Part shown: positions 1 to 9,216 of the stretch, in pieces
Position numbering within the stretch: the first letter of the stretch is position 1
Layout: every line of letters starts with the position of its first letter
Origin: Nocardia spumae
GTDB taxonomy: Bacteria; Actinomycetota; Actinomycetes; Mycobacteriales; Mycobacteriaceae
Length of the DNA stretch: 64,000 bases
NCBI RefSeq assembly: GCF_020733635.1
Contig: NZ_JAJFZL010000001.1
Coordinates: 5,952,001 to 6,016,000, forward strand
Direction: 5' to 3'
Translations under genes and position numbers: made by a program
The notes under the pieces: model-generated
Database searches by the model: none
Told to the model about the DNA's origin: nothing
Seen by the model: only the letters and a program-made list of their open reading frames with translations

Positions 1-91
1 CGAGCGCGGCATCTACTTCTGCCCGCACTGCCAGCCACCGCCCGATTCCCCAGATTTGCCGATCGATAGCCATCATTCTTACGGCGGCTAA
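1..91 (+). CDS. C-terminal fragment of Fpg/Nei-family DNA glycosylase (gene continues left of the window)
   Basis: The window opens inside a frame (codons from base 2) that ends at TAA 89-91 and reads RGIYFCPHCQ followed by a short polar tail. CxxCQ after an aromatic pair is the end of the zinc finger that closes formamidopyrimidine-DNA glycosylase / endonuclease VIII proteins, which excise oxidised bases in base-excision repair. Only about 29 residues are visible, so the catalytic N-terminus cannot be judged. A nei gene a few genes from glpD2 also fits the M. tuberculosis order (Rv3297 near Rv3302c). The subfamily (Fpg, Nei1 or Nei2) cannot be settled. Confidence 0.6.
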   Translation, partial: ERGIYFCPHCQPPPDSPDLPIDSHHSYGG

Positions 92-156
92 CGTTTCGGT
101 GCCCGCGTGCGACATAGGGGCGATACCACATCGCCACAGGTCGGGAAGCGGGGCAG

Positions 157-324
157 ATGACGGACGTGAGCACCGTGGTGCGTCGGGGCACGCGCCTGAT
201 CACACAGTTGCTGATCGCCGCCATCGCCGTCGCCGCCATCGTGCTGTTCAGCTACGCACTGCACTATTCGACGGCAACGGAGAAGCCCAGTTCCGGCCGC
301 ATCTCGACCTCGACGCCGCACTGA
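157..324 (+). CDS. Small single-pass membrane protein, 55 aa
   Basis: A short frame starts at ATG 157, after the purine-rich stretch GGAAGCGGGGCAG, and stops at TGA 322. It encodes about 13 polar, Arg-containing residues, then a clear hydrophobic helix (LLIAAIAVAAIVLFSYAL), then a short Ser/Thr-rich tail. The Arg-rich N-terminus predicts the N-in orientation. I recognise no family. It lies between the glycosylase end and the convergent glpD, and the ribosome site plus the transmembrane segment make it more than chance. It could be a spurious frame, since it is very short. Confidence 0.45.
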   Translation: MTDVSTVVRRGTRLITQLLIAAIAVAAIVLFSYALHYSTATEKPSSGRISTSTPH

Positions 325-372
325 CGGCCACCACGAGTCCGGGGCGGCCGCCGCGACGACGACAGACTCGGT

Positions 373-2121
373 CTAACCCTGCGGGAGCGGAACCGGTTCC
401 AGGATCTCCGGTCGCGGCTCCGGCGCGGCGGCCCGCAACGCGTCGGCGGAGATGTCATCGGGCTGGGTCTGCGACCGCACCTCGGCCTCCACCCGCGCCG
501 CGTACGTACTCACCTCGCGCCGGATCTGTTCGGCGTCCCAGCCCAGCACCGGCGCGACCACCCGGGCCACCTCGTCGGCGCATTCGGTCCCGCGATGGGA
601 GTACTCGATGGAGATACGGGTGCGACGGGCCAGGATATCGTCCAGATGCAATGCCCCCTCCGCCGCCGCGGCGTAGACCGCCTCCACCCGCAGATAACTG
701 GGTGCGTCGGTAATCGGTTGCAGCAGTTCGGGTTTGCCCTCGGCCATATCGAGTACATCGGTGATCAGCGCACCGTAGCGGTTGAGCAGGTGCTCGATGC
801 GATACGGGTGCACACCGTAGGTCTGGGCCAATTGCGGCGTCTGGTTGAGCAGCGCGAAGTAGCCGTCGGCGCCCAGCAGCGGCACCTTGTCGGTGATCGA
901 GGGCGAGACCCGCTGCGGGATATCGCGGGCGGCGGCATCGACCGCGTCGTAGGCCATCACGCGGTAGGTGGTGTACTTACCGCCCGCGATGGCGACCAGT
1001 CCGGGTGCGATCCGCGCCACCGCGTGTTCACGCGACAACTTCGAGGTCTCGTCGCTCTCCCCGGCCAGTAGCGGTCGCAGTCCGGCGTACACACCCTGGA
1101 TATCGTCCTGAGTCAGCGGGGTGACCAGGACCTCGTTGATCCGGTCGAGCAGATAGTCGATATCGGCCTTGGTGGCGGCCGGATGCGCCAGATCCAGATT
1201 CCAGTCCGTATCGGTAGTGCCGATGATCCAGTGGTTGCTCCCCCACGGGATCACGAACAGCACCGAGGTCTGCGTGCGCAGGATCAGGGCCGCGTCGCTG
1301 GTGATCCGATCGCGCGGCACCACGATGTGCACACCCTTGGAGGCACGCACATGGAAACGGCCGCGGACGTGCGACAACGCCTGCAATTCATCGGTCCACA
1401 CACCGGTCGCGTTGATCACCACGTGGCCGCGAACCTCGGTCGTGCGCCCGTCCTCGCTGTCGCGCACCTTGACCCCGACCACCCGGTCGGCCTCCCGCAG
1501 GAAGTCCACGACCTGGGTGGAGGTCCGGATCACCGCGCCGTAGTGGGCAGCGGTACGGGCGACGGTCATGGTGTGGCGGGCGTCGTCGACCACGGTGTCG
1601 TAATAGGTGACACCGCCGATCAGCGCGTCCCGGCGCACGCCCGGCGCCAGTCGCAACGCACCCGAACGGGTCACATGATGTTGTCCCGGAACGGATTTCG
1701 CGCCGCCCATGGAGTCGTAGAGCACCAGCCCCGAGGCGACGTAGGGCCGCTCCCAGACCCGGTGGGTCAGCGGGTAGAGAAAGCGCAGCGGCTTCACCAG
1801 ATGCGGAGCCAGCGTCTTCAGGCTCAGCTCACGTTCCCGCAACGCCTCCCGGACCAGCCCGAACTCCAGTTGTTCCAGGTAGCGCAGGCCGCCGTGGAAC
1901 ATCTTCGACGATCGGCTCGAGGTCCCGGAGGCCAGGTCACGCGCCTCCACCAGGGCCACCTCGAGACCACGTGTGGCGGCATCGAGGGCGATGCCCGCGC
2001 CGACCACGCCGCCACCGATCACGACGACGTCGAAATGCTTGGCACCCAGACTCTCCCAGCTCGCCTCCCGTTGTTCGGGACCCAGCTCGCCGGTGTGCTG
2101 ACCGTGTGATTTCTCGTTCAT
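373..2121 (-). CDS. glpD: Glycerol-3-phosphate dehydrogenase (FAD, aerobic)
   Basis: Oxidises sn-glycerol 3-phosphate to dihydroxyacetone phosphate and passes electrons through FAD to the quinone pool; peripheral membrane enzyme. The 582 residues match family length. The N-terminal Rossmann FAD motif GGGVVGAG is at residues 36-43, followed by the acidic strand end (VALVEARD) and the family signature GTSSRSSKMFHGGLRYLEQ. The C-terminal part is the usual helical domain. The start ATG is preceded by GGAGG about 12 nt upstream. It is divergent from glpK across 134 bp, so both steps of glycerol use are probably controlled together. It corresponds to glpD2 (Rv3302c) by neighbourhood with lpdA and amiA1/amiB1. 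Confidence 0.95.
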   Translation of the reverse strand: MNEKSHGQHTGELGPEQREASWESLGAKHFDVVVIGGGVVGAGIALDAATRGLEVALVEARDLASGTSSRSSKMFHGGLRYLEQLEFGLVREALRERELSLKTLAPHLVKPLRFLYPLTHRVWERPYVASGLVLYDSMGGAKSVPGQHHVTRSGALRLAPGVRRDALIGGVTYYDTVVDDARHTMTVARTAAHYGAVIRTSTQVVDFLREADRVVGVKVRDSEDGRTTEVRGHVVINATGVWTDELQALSHVRGRFHVRASKGVHIVVPRDRITSDAALILRTQTSVLFVIPWGSNHWIIGTTDTDWNLDLAHPAATKADIDYLLDRINEVLVTPLTQDDIQGVYAGLRPLLAGESDETSKLSREHAVARIAPGLVAIAGGKYTTYRVMAYDAVDAAARDIPQRVSPSITDKVPLLGADGYFALLNQTPQLAQTYGVHPYRIEHLLNRYGALITDVLDMAEGKPELLQPITDAPSYLRVEAVYAAAAEGALHLDDILARRTRISIEYSHRGTECADEVARVVAPVLGWDAEQIRREVSTYAARVEAEVRSQTQPDDISADALRAAAPEPRPEILEPVPLPQG

Positions 2122-2255
2122 CGCCTCGACTTCCTCCGCACTGTTCGGTGGGATCGTCCTGCGCTACTCGTCGGTAATCGGCTTCTACCCTAGTCCACCT
2201 GCGGTCCTGCGGCGATGTGATGCGCGGCGCGTGAGAGGTTTAGTAGCCTGCACGG

Positions 2256-3755
2256 ATGCGACGCTTCGTGGCCGCCATCGATCAGGGGACTACCTCGAGC
2301 CGATGCATCGTCTTCGACCACTCCGGCCGCATCGCCGGCCTCGCCCAGCGCGAGCACGAACAGCTGTTCCCGCAGCCGGGCTGGGTCGAACACGACCCCG
2401 AAACAATCTGGCGCAATACCGAATTCGTGATCGGCGCGGCCCTGGAGAACGCCGGCGCGAGTCCGGCCGAGATCGCCGCGGTCGGCGTCACCAATCAGCG
2501 GGAGACGACGGTGGTCTGGGACCGGGCCACCGGCGAACCGGTCGCCGACGCCATCGTCTGGCAGGACACCCGCACCGCGGCCCTGTGCGAACAGCTCGGC
2601 GGCGAGGTCGGCGCCGGGCGCTACGCCGACCGGACCGGCCTGCCGCTCAGCACGTACTTCTCCGGTCCGAAGCTGCGCTGGATCCTCGACAACGTCGAGG
2701 GTGCCCGCACTCGCGCGGAGGCCGGAGAGTTGTGCTTCGGCACGATGGACAGCTGGATCGTATGGAAGCTGACCGGCCGCCACCTCACCGACGTGACCAA
2801 CGCGTCGCGCACGATGCTGATGAATCTGCAAACCCTGCAATGGGATTCGCAGATCTGCGCCGAATTCGACATCCCCGTCTCGATGCTGCCGCAGATCCGC
2901 AGCTCCTCGGAGGTCTACGCCGAGATCACCTCGGGGCCGCTGGCGGGGGTTCCGGTCGCCGGCATCCTCGGCGATCAGCAGGCGGCGACGTTCGGCCAGG
3001 CCTGCCTGGTGCCCGGCGAGGCCAAGAACACCTACGGCACCGGCAATTTCATGCTCCTCAACACCGGCACCACCCCGGTGTTCAGCAAGCACGGGCTACT
3101 CACCACCGTCTGCTACCGGCTCGGTGACCAGCCCGCGGTATACGCGCTCGAGGGATCGATCGCGGTCACCGGATCGCTGGTGCAGTGGCTGCGCGACAAC
3201 CTCGGCCTCGTCGAATCGGCCGCGGATATCGAACCGCTGGCCCGCACCGTCGACGACAACGGCGGCACCTACATCGTCCCGGCGTTCTCGGGCCTGTTCG
3301 CACCGCGCTGGCGCCCGGATGCCCGCGGTGTGATCACCGGACTGACCCGTTTCGTCACCAAGGCACATCTGGCCCGAGCGGTGCTGGAGGCCACCGCGTT
3401 CCAGACTCGCGAGGTGCTGGACGCCATGCGCGCGGATGCCGAAGCGGAGAACCTCGGGGTGGAACTGACGACCCTGAAGGTCGACGGCGGCATGGTGACG
3501 AACGAGCTGCTCATGCAGTTCCAGGCCGATATTCTCGACGTTCCGGTGGTCCGGCCGGTGATCACCGAAACCACCGCACTCGGTGCCGCCTACGCGGCCG
3601 GACTGGCCGTCGGCTACTGGCCCGGCACCGACGATATCCGTGCCAACTGGGCCGAGGACAAGGTGTGGCGGCCGGTGATGCCGGCGACGGAACGCGATCG
3701 GCGCTACGCCGAGTGGAACAAGGCCGTGGAACGCACCTACGGATGGGCGCAGTAG
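2256..3755 (+). CDS. glpK: Glycerol kinase
   Basis: Phosphorylates glycerol with ATP to sn-glycerol 3-phosphate, the substrate of the divergent GlpD. FGGY-kinase fold, 499 residues, full length. The phosphate-binding loop [13 protein letters not shown] is at the N-terminus, with [10 protein letters not shown] in the middle and [15 protein letters not shown] and the [12 protein letters not shown] adenosine loop in the C-terminal lobe. A TANNNT element (TAGCCT) ends only about 6 nt before the ATG and no good Shine-Dalgarno is seen, so the transcript may be leaderless (inference). In M. tuberculosis glpK is elsewhere (Rv3696c, from memory), so the pairing with glpD differs here. Confidence 0.95.
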   Translation: MRRFVAAIDQGTTSSRCIVFDHSGRIAGLAQREHEQLFPQPGWVEHDPETIWRNTEFVIGAALENAGASPAEIAAVGVTNQRETTVVWDRATGEPVADAIVWQDTRTAALCEQLGGEVGAGRYADRTGLPLSTYFSGPKLRWILDNVEGARTRAEAGELCFGTMDSWIVWKLTGRHLTDVTNASRTMLMNLQTLQWDSQICAEFDIPVSMLPQIRSSSEVYAEITSGPLAGVPVAGILGDQQAATFGQACLVPGEAKNTYGTGNFMLLNTGTTPVFSKHGLLTTVCYRLGDQPAVYALEGSIAVTGSLVQWLRDNLGLVESAADIEPLARTVDDNGGTYIVPAFSGLFAPRWRPDARGVITGLTRFVTKAHLARAVLEATAFQTREVLDAMRADAEAENLGVELTTLKVDGGMVTNELLMQFQADILDVPVVRPVITETTALGAAYAAGLAVGYWPGTDDIRANWAEDKVWRPVMPATERDRRYAEWNKAVERTYGWAQ

Positions 3756-3764
3756 GGCCGGAGG

Positions 3765-4961
3765 TCACCGCGCGGCGGGATCGCCCGCCTCGACCGCTCG
3801 TGCCAGCCGATCGACCGCATCGGTCAGAACGGCCGCATCGGAGGTGGTGAAGCACATCCGCATCGACGCGCGGTAGCTCTGCGAGACCGCGAAGGCGGAG
3901 CCCGGAACATAGGCCACGCCGTGGTCGAGGGCCCGCGGCAGCAGGTCCACGGTGTCGGTGCCGTCGGTGAAATCGACCCAGACGAACATGCCGCCCGCGG
4001 CGTCGGTACTCACCACACGGTCGCCGAAGCGATCGCGCAGCGCACCCACGAGCGCGCCGGCCCGCTCACCGTAGATGCCGCGCACCTTGTCCAGGTGTGC
4101 GCCCAGCCAGGCCTCGTCGGCGAGCAGATCCGCCGCGATCTGCTGGGTCAGCGCCGAACCGCACAGGTCCGCACCCTGTTTCAGCAGCTCCACACCGCGG
4201 CAGACGGTGTTCGGAGCGACCATCCAGCCGACCCGCAGCGTCGGGGCGAGGATCTTCGAGGCGCTCGACAGCCGAATCACGTTGGGCGAGTAGGACGCGA
4301 CCGGTTCCGGAGCGGGGCGATCGAACCAGAGTTCACCGTAGGGATCGTCCTCGACCACCCAGAAGTCATACCGCTCGGCGAGCGCGGCCAGTGCCCGCCG
4401 TCGCTCGGCGCTCAGGGTCACCCCGCGCGGATTGTGGAAATTGCTGACGGTGTGCACGAGCGCGGGGCGCTCGCCGCGCGCCAGCAACTCCTCGAGCGCG
4501 TCGACCCGCATACCGTGTTCGTCCAGCGGCACCGCGACGATGCGCGCACCCGCCGCCCGGAACACCTGCAGCGCCCCGACGTAGGCGGGATCCTCCACCA
4601 CCACCAGCGCACCCGGATCGATCAGCACCTCACCGAGCAGGGACAGCGCCTGCTGCGAACCGTGGGTGATGAACACGTCCCCGAGCGGGACCGGGCGACC
4701 CAGCCGCACCGACTCCCGGGCGGCGACGACCTCGCGCAGCGGCCCCCATCCCGCCGATTCGGTGTACTGCAGCCGGGCCCGGTCGGCGAGTGCCGATTCC
4801 GCGGACCGGGCGATCGCATCGCGCGGCATCAACTGTTCGTCGGGCAGCCCGCCGGCCAGGCTGACGATATCCGCGCGGGCGGTCAGCTTGAGCAGGTCGC
4901 GAATCGCCGAACTCTGCAGCCCGTCCAGCCGATGGGACAAGGGTGGAGTGTGCGGCGACAT
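3765..4961 (-). CDS. PLP-dependent aminotransferase, class I/II (2-aminoadipate/MocR-type catalytic domain)
   Basis: Fold-type I aminotransferase of 398 residues transferring amino groups between an amino acid and a 2-oxo acid in the cytosol; substrate unknown. The PLP-binding lysine lies in SSASKILAPTLRVGW, the Asp/Tyr cofactor region in VVEDDPYGELWFDRP, and the Asn loop in HTVSNFHNPRGVTLS. The wording is closest to LysN/ArAT-like enzymes that resemble the C-terminal domain of MocR regulators, but there is no winged-helix DNA-binding domain. Start chosen at ATG 4961 because GGAGG sits 8 nt upstream; the frame is open 17 codons further. Convergent with glpK with a 9-bp gap. Confidence 0.85.
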   Translation of the reverse strand: MSPHTPPLSHRLDGLQSSAIRDLLKLTARADIVSLAGGLPDEQLMPRDAIARSAESALADRARLQYTESAGWGPLREVVAARESVRLGRPVPLGDVFITHGSQQALSLLGEVLIDPGALVVVEDPAYVGALQVFRAAGARIVAVPLDEHGMRVDALEELLARGERPALVHTVSNFHNPRGVTLSAERRRALAALAERYDFWVVEDDPYGELWFDRPAPEPVASYSPNVIRLSSASKILAPTLRVGWMVAPNTVCRGVELLKQGADLCGSALTQQIAADLLADEAWLGAHLDKVRGIYGERAGALVGALRDRFGDRVVSTDAAGGMFVWVDFTDGTDTVDLLPRALDHGVAYVPGSAFAVSQSYRASMRMCFTTSDAAVLTDAVDRLARAVEAGDPAAR

Positions 4962-5047
4962 GCGGATACCTCCGGACGAAAGGGTGGTCACTCCACTTTC
5001 GCACAGAGGCATCCAGGATATGAACTTATATTCTCATAGTGTGAGAT

Positions 5048-6238
5048 TTAGAACGATTGGATCAGCTGGATGAGGTTCCGGCCGCCCTGGTTCACCGTGG
5101 TGATCACCTCCAGATACAGCGACTGGGTGCCGTCCGGGTGGTGCTCGGTCACCTCGACGTTGAACTGGCTGGGCGCGGTCGAGGCGATCCGCAGGCAATA
5201 GGTCGTGCCCTGCGGGATGTGGTCGTCGATGGTCTTCTGCAGGTCCGGCGGCGGCTGCACATTGGCGCCGGGCGCGATGAAGGTGTGCGCCTTCTCCGCA
5301 TTGCGCTCGGTGTAGTACGCGTGCTGGTAGCCGAAGATGGCATTCGACCCGCTGGAGGTGTCGCCCGGTCCGTTGCCGTAGACGATGTTGCCCTCGGTCC
5401 GCGCGGCACAGTTACCGCTCGCACCGGTCGCCCCGCCCGGCTGCGCGTTGTTCGAGGTGTCGTCGCCGCCGCGGGTCGCGAAGACGATCACCACGATCAG
5501 CGCGACGACCAGAACGGCCGCGGCGCCGATACCGCCGTACAGCACACCGCGATTGCGATGGGTCTCGTCGAGGTCCGGACCGGCGGCCGGGCGCGACGGC
5601 GCCAGCTTCTTGGCGAGATCGTCGTCGTCCCACAGTGAGCCCGAGCCCGCCTTGGCATCGGTGCCAGCGCGCGGGACAGCCAGTTTCTTGGCCAGTTCGT
5701 CGTCGTCCCACAGCGACCCCGGCTTCTCCCGCGGCGGCGCCGGTGGAAATCCGGAATCGTCCTTCCACCAGGAACCACGATCGCCGTCGGAACCCGAGGA
5801 GCCGGCGGAGTCGAGATAGCGCACCGTCTCCGGGCTCCGGGCGGGATTCGCACCCTGCTTCGGTTCGGGAACAGCGTTGCGGCGTGCCTCGGGAGCGCGC
5901 GAGGCCTCCGGGGCCGAATGCCGGACGGTCTCGGGTGCCGGGGTCGAATCCGGCGCGCGATACTGAGCGGGCGGCGGCGGCACCGACGGCTGCGCGGGAG
6001 CGTCGGCCGGCTGCCAGCCGAGATTCGGCCGCTCGGGCTCGCCGACCGGCGACCAGCCCACAGAACGCGATTCCCCGGTGGGCGGCCCGAAAGCACCCGA
6101 TTCCCCGGTGGGCGGCCCGAAAGCGCCCGAGTCACCGGTCGGCGGTCCGAAGTCGTTCAGTGGTGGTCCGAATCCGGAGACCGGCGGGCCGAATTCCGAC
6201 TCGCCCTCGTCCCGGCCCTGTTCGTCGCCGGAAGCCAT
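5048..6238 (-). CDS. Proline-rich single-pass membrane protein with extracellular DUF8176-like domain
   Basis: 396 residues with a cytoplasmic N-terminal half rich in Pro, Gly, Ser and Glu. It contains three FGPPTGES/FGPPTGDS copies and two copies of a SLWDDD(E/D)LAKKLA block. One transmembrane helix follows around residues 230-250 (IGAAAVLVVALIVVIVFATR), then an exported C-terminal domain of about 130 residues with two cysteines (NCAAR and TTYCLRI). The ectodomain resembles the small DUF8176-type domains of mycobacterial membrane proteins, an assignment from memory. Duplicated short acidic motifs on the cytoplasmic side look like partner-binding sites (inference). ATG 6238 is preferred over the adjacent GTG 6241 because AAGGA lies 7 nt upstream. 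Confidence 0.6.
   Translation of the reverse strand: MASGDEQGRDEGESEFGPPVSGFGPPLNDFGPPTGDSGAFGPPTGESGAFGPPTGESRSVGWSPVGEPERPNLGWQPADAPAQPSVPPPPAQYRAPDSTPAPETVRHSAPEASRAPEARRNAVPEPKQGANPARSPETVRYLDSAGSSGSDGDRGSWWKDDSGFPPAPPREKPGSLWDDDELAKKLAVPRAGTDAKAGSGSLWDDDDLAKKLAPSRPAAGPDLDETHRNRGVLYGGIGAAAVLVVALIVVIVFATRGGDDTSNNAQPGGATGASGNCAARTEGNIVYGNGPGDTSSGSNAIFGYQHAYYTERNAEKAHTFIAPGANVQPPPDLQKTIDDHIPQGTTYCLRIASTAPSQFNVEVTEHHPDGTQSLYLEVITTVNQGGRNLIQLIQSF
6071..6152. repeat. In-frame 30-bp tandem repeat (FGPPTGESGA units)
   Basis: Two identical-length 30-bp units (6071-6100 and 6101-6130) differing at one base are followed by a partial diverged third copy (6131-6152). Because 30 bp is ten codons, each unit adds one FGPPTGESGA block to the membrane protein encoded on the minus strand. 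Copy number could vary by replication slippage without breaking the frame. Confidence 0.85.
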
Positions 6239-6261
6239 CACCCGTTCCTTCCCCGAGACAC

Positions 6262-6297
6262 ACGCGTGGGGCGGTCGCGAACGACCGCCCCACGCGT
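6262..6297 (-). terminator. Perfect 16-bp hairpin terminator
   Basis: ACGCGTGGGGCGGTCG is followed by the 4-nt loop CGAA and its exact reverse complement. It begins 15 nt past the stop of the minus-strand secreted-protein gene (6312-7403). There is no U-tract, which is usual for intrinsic terminators of high-GC actinobacteria. It separates that gene from the membrane protein downstream. Confidence 0.8.
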
Positions 6298-6311
6298 CGA
6301 TTCAGTCTGAA

Positions 6312-7403
6312 TCAGTACTGGACCGTGCCACCCCACTGAGTGGTCGCACCAGCGACATTCACTGTTTGCGGAGCGAAATCACCCTGCGGGAGTCTACCAA
6401 CCTGAGCGGCGGCATCCAGCGCGGCCGCACCACCGGGCTGCTGCTTGATCCAGCCCTCGACGGCCGCCTTCGCCGCATTGGGCTGGGTGGTGTCGACGTA
6501 GTTCTCGGACTTCAGATCGTCGAAACCCGTGGCATGGGTGTACGAGGTGATCTTGACCTTGTTGGCCTCGACGAACTCCACCGAAATACCCGCGTCACCG
6601 ACCGCGTTCGGAGTGCGGTAACCGACGGTGCCGACATACCCGTCCAGGTTGCTGAAGTGATGGGTGTTGGCGATGTAGCCCGGCGCCAGCCCGCCACCGT
6701 CGACGTTGGCGCCGACCTCGGTGTGCGGACCGGTCATCTGCACGACCGGCGCGGCCGGCGCGGCCTGCAGGCTCGGCGAGGTCCACTGCGACTGCGGGGC
6801 GCTGTTGTCACCGCCCTGTCCGCGCAGGGTGTCCATCTGGCTGTCCGGCGTACGCGGCTTCTCCGGCGTCACCGCCTGGCCGGGCGCCTGCTGCCCCGGC
6901 TTGAGCTGATCGGCCTGGCCGCCCGGGTTGTGCTGATCCGGCACGATGGCCGGCTGCACCTGACCGCCCTGACCCGGCACCGGCAGCGGCGCGACGCGTG
7001 GGGTGGTGACACCCGGCTGCGTGGGCGAGGCCAGATTCTGGTCCGGCTTCGGCTGATTCGGAGTGGTGACACCCGGCTGGGGAGTCGTCACGCCCGGCTG
7101 GCTCGGACTGGTGGTGCCCGGCTGGTTCGGAGAGGTGACGCCCGGCTGCGACGGGCCGTTCTGCTGTCCGCCCGGCGCGTCCTGGCCCGGAGTCGTCGGT
7201 GCACCGTTGTTGTTGTCGGTCTGCGCCGGCGCCTCGTTGGTGGCCCCCGGCTGCGCGGGAGTGGTCGGCACATTCGGCTGATCCACCGGTGCGGCACTCG
7301 CCGTTCCCGACGACAGGATGGTCGCCACCGCGGCCGCAGTGGCCAGAGGCAACGATGTGGTGGCCATCGCTCGCTGCGCCCGACTCGGCTTACGATGTTT
7401 CAC
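6312..7403 (-). CDS. Secreted Pro/Gln/Thr-rich protein with unknown C-terminal domain
   Basis: 363 residues from GTG 7403. The N-terminus is a Sec signal peptide: basic start, hydrophobic LPLATAAAVATIL and an AxA site (TASAAP). Residues of about 40-190 are low-complexity Pro/Gly/Gln/Thr with repeated QPGVTTPNQPG-type units, suited to spanning the cell wall. The C-terminal ~150 residues (from GPHTEVGANVDGG) form a folded domain with the conspicuous stretch GYIANTHHFSNLDGYVGTVGY; I do not recognise it. No cysteine pair, lipobox or sortase motif is visible. A long leader and a dedicated terminator suggest a single-gene transcript. Likely an extracellular envelope protein. Confidence 0.6.
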   Translation of the reverse strand: MKHRKPSRAQRAMATTSLPLATAAAVATILSSGTASAAPVDQPNVPTTPAQPGATNEAPAQTDNNNGAPTTPGQDAPGGQQNGPSQPGVTSPNQPGTTSPSQPGVTTPQPGVTTPNQPKPDQNLASPTQPGVTTPRVAPLPVPGQGGQVQPAIVPDQHNPGGQADQLKPGQQAPGQAVTPEKPRTPDSQMDTLRGQGGDNSAPQSQWTSPSLQAAPAAPVVQMTGPHTEVGANVDGGGLAPGYIANTHHFSNLDGYVGTVGYRTPNAVGDAGISVEFVEANKVKITSYTHATGFDDLKSENYVDTTQPNAAKAAVEGWIKQQPGGAAALDAAAQVGRLPQGDFAPQTVNVAGATTQWGGTVQY

Positions 7404-7812
7404 TGTCCCGCAATCCCTTTCCCGAAGCCCGGCCTTGTCCTCGACCGACGAATGCCGTTCGATGAGGCCGTCTCCATTCGTCCCTCATCGATGCCCCGGC
7501 CGCGCCCCGCTGCGGCGTGGAGCCGCCCGCGGATTCCCGGCCCGGGAAAGGTGATTCCCCCCGCGCGTGAACCTACCAGCCGCCCACCAGTGACATCTCT
7601 GCGGGAAGTGAACCACACGAACAAGTTTCAGGCAACAGGGATGTTTCGCACCCCTGGGAAGGCGGGTTGGTGGGCCTTCGCCTCACTCCGGCGGGTTCCC
7701 GGCCCCTGCGCGGAGAACCACTCGGGCGCACCGTTTCGACGATGTCCGCGACACCGGCGTCCTCGCCCGTCGTTCCCACGGCTCCGGCTCGTTCGCCGCA
7801 GCTCCGGCGCTC
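7404..7812. other. 409-bp intergenic stretch between the secreted protein gene and lpdA
   Basis: No frame in this stretch has protein-like composition, and no tRNA-like fold or good hairpin was seen. It must hold the leader and promoter of the minus-strand secreted-protein gene and the 3' end of lpdA transcription. A purine-rich ribosome site candidate (GGGAAAGGG) lies shortly before GTG 7403. Confidence 0.5.
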
Positions 7813-9216
7813 TCAGTCCAGGTCGTCGTGGCGCATCAGCTGACGCGCGGCCTCGGTGACCGATCCCGACAGCGAGGGATACACCGAGAACGTCTGCGCG
7901 AGATCGTTCACCGTCAGATTGTTCTGCACCGCGATCGCGATCGGCAGGATCAGTTCGGAGGCGATCGGCGCGACCACCACGCCGCCGATGACCACACCGG
8001 TGGCGGGACGGCAGAAGATCTTCACGAAACCGCGCCGCAGACCCGACATCTTGGCCCGGGGGTTGGTGTTCAGCGGCAGCATCACCGTGCGGGCCGGGAC
8101 CTCCCCGTTGTCGATGGAGGTCTGGCTGACGCCGACGGTCGCGATCTCGGGGCGGGTGAACACCGCCGAGGCGACGGTCTTCAACCGGATCGGCTGCACC
8201 CCCTCGCCGAGTGCGTGATACATCGCGATCCGGCCCTGCATGGCCGCGACCGAGGCCAATGGCAGCAGGCCGGTGCAGTCGCCCGCGGCGTAGATGCCGG
8301 GTACCGAGGTCCGCGACACCCGGTCGACGCGCAGATAGCCACCGCGATCGAGTTCTATACCGATGCGCTCGAGCCCCAGATCATCGGTGTTCGGTGTGGA
8401 ACCCACGGTCATCAGGGCATGCGATCCGGTGACGGTGCGCCCGTCGGAGAGTTTGACCACAACCCCGTCCGCGGTGCGTTCCACGGCGTCCGCACGGGCC
8501 TGTTTGACCAGCTCCACCCCGCGTTCGGCGAGCGCGTCCTCGAGCACCAGGGCGGCGTCGGCGTCCTCGCCGGGCATCATGCGGTCGCGGCTGGAGACCA
8601 GCTTCACCTTGACGCCCATTTCGGTGTACGCGGAGACGAATTCGGCGCCGGTGACACCGGAACCGACCACGACCAGCGTTTCCGGCAGTGCCTCGAGGTC
8701 GTAGAGCTGGCGCCAGGTGAGGATCCGTTCACCGTCGGGCTCGGCGCCCTGCAGCACCCGTGGGCTGGCGCCGGTGGCGATCAGCACCACCTCGGCCTCC
8801 ATCACCCGCTCGGTGCCGTCCGCCAGGGTCGCGCGCACCAAATGCGTGGCCAGACCGGCGATCTGGTCGATCAGCTGACCGCGGCCGTTGAGGATGGTGA
8901 CCCCGGCGGCCTGCAGTTTGGAGCGGATGTCGGAGGACTGCGCCTGGGCCAGCGCCTTCACACGGGAATTGACCTCCGACAGCCGCACCTGGGCCTGGGC
9001 CACGTGCACGGTGATACCCAGATCACGCGCGCGGCGCAGATCGGTGCGCACACCGGTCGAGGCGATGAATGTCTTGGACGGAACACAATCCCACAGCACG
9101 CACGCCCCACCGATACCGTCGGAGTCGATCACGGTGACCGTGGCTCCGTGCTGAGCCGCCACCAGCGCCGCCTCGTAGCCGGCGGGGCCGCCCCCGATGA
9201 TTGCTATGCGGGCCAT
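7813..9216 (-). CDS. lpdA: NAD(P)H-quinone reductase, flavoprotein disulfide reductase family
   Basis: 467 residues, FAD-dependent, orthologous in wording and position to M. tuberculosis LpdA (Rv3303c), which reduces quinones with NAD(P)H and lacks lipoamide dehydrogenase activity. FAD motif GGGPAGYEAA at residues 8-17, NAD(P) motif VVGSGVTGAEF, second FAD motif GIYAAGDCTG. The redox site reads GGACVLWDCVPSK with Cys39 and Cys44, a CX4C pair as in true disulfide reductases, but the C-terminal His-Glu dyad region reads YPSLSGSVTE with no His and no partner Glu. The start has GGAGG 5 nt before the ATG. Divergent from the GGCT-like gene. Confidence 0.88.
   Translation of the reverse strand: MARIAIIGGGPAGYEAALVAAQHGATVTVIDSDGIGGACVLWDCVPSKTFIASTGVRTDLRRARDLGITVHVAQAQVRLSEVNSRVKALAQAQSSDIRSKLQAAGVTILNGRGQLIDQIAGLATHLVRATLADGTERVMEAEVVLIATGASPRVLQGAEPDGERILTWRQLYDLEALPETLVVVGSGVTGAEFVSAYTEMGVKVKLVSSRDRMMPGEDADAALVLEDALAERGVELVKQARADAVERTADGVVVKLSDGRTVTGSHALMTVGSTPNTDDLGLERIGIELDRGGYLRVDRVSRTSVPGIYAAGDCTGLLPLASVAAMQGRIAMYHALGEGVQPIRLKTVASAVFTRPEIATVGVSQTSIDNGEVPARTVMLPLNTNPRAKMSGLRRGFVKIFCRPATGVVIGGVVVAPIASELILPIAIAVQNNLTVNDLAQTFSVYPSLSGSVTEAARQLMRHDDLD

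Noticed and set aside
4978..5002. Operator before the aminotransferase gene
   Set aside because: CGAAAG...CTTTCG ends pair, but the inner bases mismatch at several positions; not convincing without conservation.
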